Shown here piece after piece: positions 57,300-64,000 of a stretch of DNA of 64,000 nt. The notes under the pieces are model-generated. The model saw only the letters and a list, made by a program, of their open reading frames with translations. It searched no databases and had not been told where the DNA came from. Position 1 is the first letter of the stretch, and each line of letters starts with the position of its first letter. Location of the stretch: the NCBI GenBank assembly GCA_963971285.1, contig OZ020244.1, positions 6,882,001 to 6,946,000 of the forward strand, written 5' to 3'. Source of the DNA: Astropecten irregularis (lineage: Eukaryota > Echinodermata > Asteroidea > Paxillosida > Astropectinidae). A program made the position numbers and the translations under genes.

Positions 57300-58530
57300 G
57301 GGTCTGTCCATGAAGTTGGGGTAACTTAAATTATTCAGCAGTTTATTGAGATTTGAAGTGAGTTTTATGTGGTAAAATGGGAACGATTGCCAGTATTATG
57401 TATTTTATATGGGAGACCAAGTGTTAATGTCTCCTTGAGCCCAAACAAAATTGTCGTTATCGCTTCGTTAAAAAAATTATCAACAACTATTGGTGTCCAG
57501 CATCATTTTTTTGAAAAGTTTGTGACATGAAAACATACATTTTTTAAACAAATTTTTCTTTAGCAAAATACAATGATAAAATATATCAAACTTAAAAATG
57601 ATTTAATACTTTTAGAACGTTTTTCCTTAATTAATGACAAATTATGCCGGTTTGATCGGTTTTTGTTCAGGAACTCTGCCGCTGCATCCCCCTGTACCTA
57701 TGCTACACGTGGTGTCCGGTCAAAATGAAGGTGTAGCATACATGTACATGTTGGTAAAGATTGCAGATATCTTATTTATTTGTTTTATTTGCCCAAAATA
57801 TTTGATGCTGTAAGTAAGGTCAGTGTGTCACAAACAAGGTGAAATGAAGAAAACTTCCACCTGCTTGTGTATTTTTCATGAATGACCAAAAGTATAATCA
57901 GCCATCTGTTTGGTGTCCATGTAGTAAAATGTAGCATCGGTACAGTCTTTACGATAGAACAGACAAAATCCACTCTCTACCAGAATGAAACAGCCTCATA
58001 TTGACTGGTACCTAGACCAGTTTAAAAATGGAAACACTGCAGGGGGGGGGGGGGGGGGTTTCTAAGTTGTGAAGGCTGAAATGAACGTGTAAAGCTGTGG
58101 TGTCCATGCGTAGGGTAGGTATTTTTGTGTAGGGTAGGTAGACTTACCGTTTGCTTTTTTGACAAGTTTTGGGGAAAATTATTTCAAGGTGAGTATATTT
58201 TTGGTAACATATTGTACTATTATGTCAATTAGATTTCTTTATGCCAAAGAAAGGTTAGCATAACTCAGATTTAGCCATGGCTTAGCATAACTGGACACGG
58301 TGTCCATGTAGGGTAGGTAATGCCAATTTTTTCAGTATTCTGCAACAGAACTAAAATGTACTATAGAAATAGTGACAGTTGTAATACATTTCTCAAGAGA
58401 TGAACCTGGGCTTATTCCAAAAATGTGCAGTTTGAGCTAGCAAGCCTAGCATTAACATCAACATCACAAGTTAGGAGGTTGATGTTACAGGGATATGAAT
58501 GTGGTGTCCATGTAGTGTAGGTATCATATC
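57300..58530. repeat. Decayed tandem array, ~200-bp period, GTGTCCATGTAGGGTAGGTA core
   Basis: The core GTGTCC recurs with G of GTCC at 57306 (weak), 57495, 57714, 57915, 58102, 58302 and 58506: intervals 189, 219, 201, 187, 200 and 204. The last units keep CATGTAGGGTAGGTA. Sequence between cores is largely diverged. A poly-G run sits at 58045. Confidence 0.6.
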
Positions 58531-59289
58531 ACTCAGAATTTACAGCTAGAGTGTAACAGTGATGCCCATAATGTTGCAGGGAATTCAAAAGATTAGCCTA
58601 TTTATAACACTGTTTGTCAAATATATATTGTTTTAGAAAACAACCAATTTGTAATCTGCTCCATTTACATGACTATTACTCATTGTAGTAATGGGTTCGG
58701 ATATTGTTACACTGAATAGATAAGAGATACATGTAGGCTGAGCTTCTTAAGGATTACCAGCCAATTCCATTGTCCCTCATTGTATCTCATTGCTCTTAAT
58801 ATAAGAAATATTCAAGTATGTGTGTCATGAATAAGTGATCCAACTTCCAGTTCAACGCAAAGTTACGAGTTGAAGTTGACGCGTTGAAGTTGACTCATTA
58901 AAGTTGACGCATTGAAGTTTAACGCACTATAAAGGTGAACACGGATATTATGGACCGCTAATTATTGTACATAGGCGCAATAGTAAAATTTCTGTTTTCG
59001 CGGAGGAGGGGTTTATGAATATAATGGTCACTCTTCATTTAGCTGAGCCCTGACCGAGCCATTGTGATGTATTTTGCATTAAGTTAATCAATTAGACAGA
59101 CAAAATACACGTTTATATCTTGTCTCCAAAAGACCTCATTCAGGTAATAATCATATACATGTGTATGTATATTACATACATGATGTACATGTATCTGTTG
59201 AACACATTGATTGTGAGCCATGTTCAATAATCATCATCATGTCAGTACACTATACAAAATGACATTTACAATGTAACATGGACCTTATG
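58531..59289. other. Intergenic DNA with a short 15-bp tandem array
   Basis: 58861-58926 repeats AAGTTGACGCATTG-like units four times; otherwise no feature seen. Confidence 0.6.
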
Positions 59290-60296
59290 CAGTGCTGTGA
59301 GACTCGTGTCCGGTCTTGGACTCGAGACTGATTTTGCCGGACTTGGTCTCGGACACGGACTCGGAGGTTCATGACTCGGACTTGGTCTTGGACGCGAGCT
59401 CTGTGACTTGATGACTCGGGGCTGAGACCGGCACATTTGACCAGTTTTGAGTGTGCCAAATTTTATTTCTACTGCAAAATCTGTAGCTTTTTGCAATGTC
59501 AAAAGGTGACTTCCTACTGCAAAAACTACTTTTAAAAACCGGTAACACATGACAAACTACAACTGATAAACAACTCTTGATCAGCTAGACTATTACAAAA
59601 AGGACCCACGCCGTATTAAAGGCTTTGCGCTGCAATCCATGCTCGCAAATTTCAGCTTTTTCCATTTTATCTGTGAGAATCTCAACTGTGGTAAAGCCTG
59701 CATTCAATAGCGCTCTGCACTAATGATGTCACACGAGTGATTTGTCGAGCGCATGCATGTACAAAATCCCCGGATGTCAGACAAACTTCATGCACGCACA
59801 TGCATGCACACAAGCACACCCACACATGCTTGCAATGTTTGTCTGAGATCCAGTGTGCTATTTTTAGCACAAGTGCGGCTCCGCACTATTATATAGTTAC
59901 AGCAACACTCTTAAAAATGGTGACAAATGTAACCATTTTTACCCAACACTAGTGCAAATACTATAAAACCCAACATACTTTAATCAAGTATTGTTTAATT
60001 TCTTAAATCAAAATGAGCACTCCGTTTCCACTTTCCAGTACATATTAAAGTTCCAGGTATCTCTACTCATTTCTAAGTTGTTTTGTTTTGAACCAGCACT
60101 ATTTAAACTTGTTGTCTTTCTCATATTGGGGAAAAAAAGGAACAAATTGTGTGATTTTTATTTATCATGTAATGTATTATTATGCATGCCGGACTCGGAT
60201 TCGGATGGAGTCTGACTCAGACTCGGACTTGGATTTGTTGACTCGGTCTTGGTCTCGGTCTCCGACTCGGACTGACCGGACTCGGACACAGTACTT
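59290..60296. mobile_element. ~1-kb hAT-like element with GACTCGG-rich ends
   Basis: Left CAGTGCTGTGAGACTCGTG and inverted right AGTACTGTGTCCGAGTCCGG. Both subterminal ~130 bp are dense in GACTCGGACTTGG words. Its interior has TGCAATGTCAAAAGG, also found near 39080, and a nested palindromic MITE (59706-59890). TSD unclear. Confidence 0.6.
59706..59890. mobile_element. Palindromic MITE (AGCGCTCTGCACT), copy 2
   Basis: Same outer and inner inverted pairs as 30567-30742 (ATAGCGCTCTGCACTAATG; TGTCAGACAAAC / GTTTGTCTGAGA). Confidence 0.75.
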
Positions 60297-60414
60297 ACTT
60301 AACGTACTAAAATACATACTTATTCCCATCCATAAGGATTGTACTATACTACATGAAAATGTACATGTACAATTTATATTGTGTATGTACATGCATGAAC
60401 CTAATTTTTGTATA

Positions 60415-60505
60415 CAGTAAAAGTTTGTTAGCTCGAAACCGCTTACGTCGAAACTTCTCTTATCTGGAAGATAGAACTCATTCCCGCCGAAAGAATACCG
60501 TTTTG
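60415..60505. mobile_element. pogo-like terminal fragment
   Basis: TA then CAGTAAAAGTTTGTTAGC, followed by CTCATTCCCGCCGAAAGAAT, equals the inverted right end of 48415-49662. The rest is missing, replaced by the DIRS-type element. Confidence 0.65.
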
Positions 60506-60820
60506 CGGTGCTTGTCTCCGTAAAACACACTTTGGCTCCAGGGGGTGGAAGAGCAGACTTTTCAATTGCAAGTTTTCCCCTGTAAACGTCGGAGCTGGCT
60601 GAATGCCAACTAAAATCGGCATTGGCCAATCCAGTCCAGCTTTCGTGCGTGACCTTGGCCATGACCGCGCCAAAACGATCACATTTTCTCTTGGTCCACC
60701 ACCGAGCAAACATTGTTCAAAAAACTTCGAGGAGTTTTTCTGTAATTTTTTCGCCTGTTTCGTCCGGCTTCTCCTGCTTCATCTCCGGTCAGCAGTTCCG
60801 TTCCCTTGTTCTGCTGCGAC

Positions 60821-62353
60821 ATGCCGAAGGGCAGAAAAAGAAAGGGGCAGTCGCCGATGTTAGTACGCGAAACTCGAGCCCAATCCAGGGCTCTTCGTCG
60901 CATCATGGACATCGGCCCTGTTGCGCAGGAAATCCCCTCGGACGAAACCGCAGGGCGCCCTCTATCGGCATCGGGCTGCCAACAGGAAGCGGCTCAATCA
61001 TGTCAACATGGCGGACGGCAATTCGATCGTCGTACTGCAGTGAACTGCACGTCGGTGGCATCGTCAGGACTCGCGCCTGATGGGGCTTCGGCTCCCAGTG
61101 TGCCTTCGGTATCATCAGGACTAGGCCTACCCCCCGGTGGGCTTCATCCGCCTTCTTCGGTGGGCCCGACACCAGTGTCCACCGTGTTGGCCGGCCAAGT
61201 TCAGGCCAGCGCACCGCCACCGCCACCGCCACCGGTCTGTTGCCCGACGTTCCCGACTTCTCCAGCGCCGTTCCAGCAGGCTTACCGATGGCAGGGGCAG
61301 TCGCATTTGTCCACTGGGCCTTCCAATACCACGACTACCGTGTCCAGCCGAGATGTTCCTTCCTTTGGCACGCCTGCCATGCCTGCGGGCGTCCCCATAC
61401 CTAGCACTACCGGATCCTTGCAGGCAAACTTCGGTCAACCGATTCCAGCTTTGGGCAGCTCGACTTCTTCTGGTCAGGCGGGGACGGAGGGACAAGGTAC
61501 CCAACATCGTGGTGAGTCTGCCCCTTCTATTTTGCCAGTACTAGGGACTCCTTCTGTTGTGGGGGGATTTGCCACCTCATCTGGTTTCCCCTCTACCATT
61601 TCTTCTAGTACTTCTAATGTCAACGCATCCAATCTTACCTCCGCTCACGGGATTGGGGGATCCTTAGTTTCTGTTTGTGAGCCTTTGGGGGTCACTGTTC
61701 CAACTAACATGAAGGAAAAGATTATTAAGAGTGAATTTGTTGAGTTGGATGTCTTGCTCGAGCGGCATCTTGTGCACCCCCCTTCTCCCAATTTGTCCTT
61801 GTCTCTGGACAAGGGGCAGTTAGTGCTGCAGGAGACAAAAAAGAAAACCCAGATCACTTCCATCCTAAGCTGGACGGATGCCTTTTTAGTTTTTTCTTCT
61901 GTGTTTCTTGGGGCCCACCCTGAGCGGGTTCAGGAAATGTTGAAGTACATGCACGTAATTCGGATGGCTGCTGCTCGTTTTTCCGGAAGAGGGTGGCTTG
62001 AGTATGACCGCCAGTTTCGGATGCGGCAGCAAGTGCACCCTACTCGTTCTTGGGCTGTCATCGATGGGGAACTTTGGGCCCTTCTTATTTCTGTTCCGGG
62101 GCCCCATGTCACCAATGTAGGGGGATTCCGGGGATTTCAGGCTGGGGGCTCTCGGCAACGATCCTTTCGACCCTTTCGTGGTAACCCAAACCAGATCCCC
62201 CGTAGCGGCGGATTCTGTTTTGCCTTTAACCGGGGAGGTTGCTCCAATGCTCAGTGTAGATACACACACAAATGCTCCACCTGTTATTCCTCTGCTCATG
62301 GGCACTCTAGTTGCTCATCCCCCGCTGCCAAGAAAAGCAGTGCAAATTCCTAA
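60821..62353 (+). CDS. DIRS/Ngaro-type retrotransposon ORF1 (Gag-like)
   Basis: 510 codons from ATG 60821 (MPKGRKRKGQSPMLVRETRA). The basic N-terminus is followed by a long Ser/Pro/Gly-rich low-complexity region with a Pro-run (61214-61232). A conserved C-terminal third (KIIKSEFVELDVLLERHLVH; DAFLVFSSVFLGAHPERVQE; FSGRGWLEYDRQFRMRQQ) resembles the capsid-like region of DIRS-group ORF1. The end carries two zinc-binding motifs: a CCCH CFAFNRGGCSNAQCRYTH and a CCHC knuckle CSTCYSSAHGHSSC. It would package element RNA. The frame is intact and overlaps ORF2 by about 175 bp in the +1 frame. Host capture is excluded by the RT ORF immediately following. Confidence 0.85.
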   Translation: MPKGRKRKGQSPMLVRETRAQSRALRRIMDIGPVAQEIPSDETAGRPLSASGCQQEAAQSCQHGGRQFDRRTAVNCTSVASSGLAPDGASAPSVPSVSSGLGLPPGGLHPPSSVGPTPVSTVLAGQVQASAPPPPPPPVCCPTFPTSPAPFQQAYRWQGQSHLSTGPSNTTTTVSSRDVPSFGTPAMPAGVPIPSTTGSLQANFGQPIPALGSSTSSGQAGTEGQGTQHRGESAPSILPVLGTPSVVGGFATSSGFPSTISSSTSNVNASNLTSAHGIGGSLVSVCEPLGVTVPTNMKEKIIKSEFVELDVLLERHLVHPPSPNLSLSLDKGQLVLQETKKKTQITSILSWTDAFLVFSSVFLGAHPERVQEMLKYMHVIRMAAARFSGRGWLEYDRQFRMRQQVHPTRSWAVIDGELWALLISVPGPHVTNVGGFRGFQAGGSRQRSFRPFRGNPNQIPRSGGFCFAFNRGGCSNAQCRYTHKCSTCYSSAHGHSSCSSPAAKKSSANS

Positions 62354-63998
62354 CAACTCTAACATTAATCGTCCGGCTTGCCAGATGGGCAAAAAATGCA
62401 TCTGTTGTCTTGCTCACTCCCCAGTTGAGGTGTCAAAATTATCCCTCCTTTTGGACTCATATCCGAATGCAAAGGCAGCTGATACATTACGTAGTGGGTT
62501 TTCCGAGGGGTTTAGGCTAGGTTTCTTTGGGCCTCGGGTTGCTATGGGCGCGCCCAATGCCAAATCGGTCAGGGATCAAACAAACCTCGCTTTAGAGAAG
62601 TTAAACAAAGAAGTCTACTTGGGACGTATGGCAGGCCCGTTTTCCATTGCGCCTTTTGATAACCTTAGGATTTCCCCAATTGGCTTAGTTCCAAAATCGG
62701 AGCCGGGTTGTTTCAGGTTGATCCACAATTTGTCTTACCCTGAGTCCAATTCAGTTAATGATGGCATTGATAAACAGTTCTGTGTAGTTCATTACACAAG
62801 TTTTGATGATGCAATTAATATCGTTGTTAGTGCGGGGAAAGGCTCCTGGTTGGCGAAGGCCGATATAAAGTCGGCGTTCCGCCTTCTGCCCGTTCATCCC
62901 GAGGATTTTTGTCTCTTGGGTATTCAGGTTTTGGACAACATTTTTGTTGACAAAGCATTGCCTATGGGCGCGTCCTGCGCTCCGGCGTTATTCGAGACCT
63001 TCTCCACATTCTTGGAATGGGCATGTCGACGTAAGTCAGGATCTGAGTGGGTTTGCCATTATGCGGACGACTTTCTCTTTGTAGGGTCTGCTGGGTCAGT
63101 GGGCCCACGCTCCTGCCAGGGCTTGTTACAGTGCTTTCAGGAGTTATGCTCTGATTTGGGGGTGCCGTTGGCTGTTGAAAAGACGGTTGGGCCTTCTACA
63201 AAGCTGTCTTTCCTAGGGCTGGACATTAACACAGAGACTCAAGTGGTGTCAGTTCCCGATAGTAAGCTTGAGAGTATCAAGGAAAAGGTTCTCGCTGCGG
63301 GGCGGCTTCGGAGAATTTCGTTGAAGTCTCTTCAGTCACTCATTGGCTCTTTGTCCTTTATCTGTCGGGCGGTGGCCCCTGGGCGGGCATTTCTTCGCCG
63401 GTTAATTGATCTGACAAAAGGGGTTAGGAAACCTTGGCACATGATTCGTTTGTCGGAGGGAGCCAGGGCAGATATGCGTATGTGGGAGGTCTTCCTCCAC
63501 AAATTCAACGGCCGGGCCATTATTCCCGATCAATTTTGGATTCAGGATTTTGACTTGCAGTTGTTTACGGATGCTAGCGGGGGTTTTGGCTTTGGTGGAT
63601 ATTTCGGGGGCAAATGGTTTCAGGGTTTGTGGCCCCAAGAGATTAAAGATGCTTCGCATTCGATTGCTTGGATGGAGTTTTTCCCAGTAGTTGTGGCTTT
63701 GACACTGTGGGGTGATTTGTGGGCCGGGAAGCGGGTTTTGATTCGTTCTGATAACGCAGCAGTTGTGGCCATCATCAATAATCAATCTTCTAAGTGTCCT
63801 AAGATCATGAGCTTGGTTCGGTTTTTTGTTCTCCAATGCCTTAGGGCCAATGTCTCTTTTCGGGCTAGACACATTGCTGGTTCTCGGAATAACATTGCAG
63901 ATGCGTTGTCCCGTTCACAGATGTCCAGATTCAGAGCGTTAGCACCACTGGCAGCCGAGCAAGGCAGCGACGTACCTTCCTTTCTGTGGGGGCTTTGA
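62178..63998 (+). CDS. DIRS/Ngaro-type reverse transcriptase-RNase H
   Basis: The open frame begins at 62178; the first ATG is 62247, still inside ORF1, so expression by frameshift or reinitiation is likely. RT motifs in order: NLRISPIGLVPKSEPGCFRL, WLAKADIKSAFRLLPVHPED, LPMGASCAPALFETF and the catalytic HYADDFLFVG (YADD at 63060-63071), then SFLGLDINT. RNase H follows: LQLFTDASGGFGFGGYF, AWMEFFPVV, LIRSDNAAVVAIIN and GSRNNIADALSRSQ, with the acidic catalytic residues in place. The frame ends at TGA 63998. The tyrosine recombinase ORF that defines the group should start just beyond the window. Intact, so possibly recent. Confidence 0.9.
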   Translation: MVTQTRSPVAADSVLPLTGEVAPMLSVDTHTNAPPVIPLLMGTLVAHPPLPRKAVQIPNNSNINRPACQMGKKCICCLAHSPVEVSKLSLLLDSYPNAKAADTLRSGFSEGFRLGFFGPRVAMGAPNAKSVRDQTNLALEKLNKEVYLGRMAGPFSIAPFDNLRISPIGLVPKSEPGCFRLIHNLSYPESNSVNDGIDKQFCVVHYTSFDDAINIVVSAGKGSWLAKADIKSAFRLLPVHPEDFCLLGIQVLDNIFVDKALPMGASCAPALFETFSTFLEWACRRKSGSEWVCHYADDFLFVGSAGSVGPRSCQGLLQCFQELCSDLGVPLAVEKTVGPSTKLSFLGLDINTETQVVSVPDSKLESIKEKVLAAGRLRRISLKSLQSLIGSLSFICRAVAPGRAFLRRLIDLTKGVRKPWHMIRLSEGARADMRMWEVFLHKFNGRAIIPDQFWIQDFDLQLFTDASGGFGFGGYFGGKWFQGLWPQEIKDASHSIAWMEFFPVVVALTLWGDLWAGKRVLIRSDNAAVVAIINNQSSKCPKIMSLVRFFVLQCLRANVSFRARHIAGSRNNIADALSRSQMSRFRALAPLAAEQGSDVPSFLWGL

Positions 63999-64000
63999 GC

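Noticed and set aside
60180..60713. 177-codon - strand ORF with SDSDSD-type repeats
   Set aside because: Spans the boundary of a hAT-like element, a pogo-like end and other DNA; the acidic repeats are the GACTCGG low-complexity.
60806..60820. Start of DIRS ORF1 at a TTG codon
   Set aside because: An ATG at 60821 follows within five codons and gives the basic N-terminus expected; no reason to prefer TTG.
1..64000. CRISPR arrays, bacterial operons or viral genomes
   Set aside because: Introns, Pol III SINE promoters, LINEs and hAT elements show animal nuclear DNA; no spacer-repeat pattern or prokaryotic gene is present.

Overview
The window is 64 kb of an animal nuclear genome: it has canonical GT-AG introns, non-LTR, LTR and tyrosine-recombinase retroelements, many hAT, PIF/Harbinger, TTAA-inserting and pogo-type DNA elements, a tRNA-derived SINE and long AT-rich intergenic DNA. 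The protein divergence, the frequent TACATGTACA words and the MITE termini fit an invertebrate deuterostome, most likely an echinoderm. That placement is inference. No prokaryotic genes, CRISPR arrays or tRNA genes were found.

One host gene is clear. The + strand carries the last seven exons (4442-23474) of cytoplasmic isoleucyl-tRNA synthetase, IARS1. They encode the anticodon-binding domain and the C-terminal UNE-I-type region, and all splice phases are consistent. The introns are inflated by transposons: a 3 kb C-rich minisatellite with a 990-bp higher-order repeat, a 1.05-kb inverted-repeat element, several hAT elements, three TTAA-flanked elements, a Mutator-like long-TIR element, and a jockey/CR1-like LINE split by one hAT and one Harbinger-like insertion. 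A second host gene is suggested on the - strand by a convincing last coding exon at 53779-53884, with a possible 1.4 kb 3'UTR and a possible first exon at 55156-55300. A CpG-rich, donor-bearing stretch at 31.6-32.1 kb may be a promoter.

Layout: 1-2324 degenerate Ty3/gypsy element on the - strand (RT, protease, gag, plus an upstream SGNH-like ORF). 2896-4259 pogo-like non-autonomous element containing a SINE and a MITE. 4442-23474 IARS1 3' half. 23.6-31.2 kb MITEs, a foldback, a LINE 3' end and SINE-like debris. 32.98-36.25 kb long inverted-repeat element holding two hATs. 36.7-41.1 kb two hATs with perfect 8-bp TSDs and a repeat family rich in paired TGACGTCA sites. 42-47.8 kb MITEs, hAT remnants and the second TGACGTCA array. 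48.4-51.8 kb intact pogo-like element and a 2-kb hAT. 52.3-55.3 kb orphan - strand gene. 55.4-60.3 kb Harbinger MITE, a decayed array of about 200-bp period, and a hAT-like element. 60.8-64.0 kb DIRS/Ngaro-type retrotransposon (gag, RT-RNase H), truncated by the window edge before any recombinase.

The strongest candidates for undescribed structure are: paired CRE-like palindromes exactly 11 bp apart in a multi-copy repeat; a ~450-bp module shared by hAT elements with different termini; the ~200-bp periodic array; a 120-bp near-perfect palindrome inside a hAT; and the SGNH-like ORF in a gypsy element.
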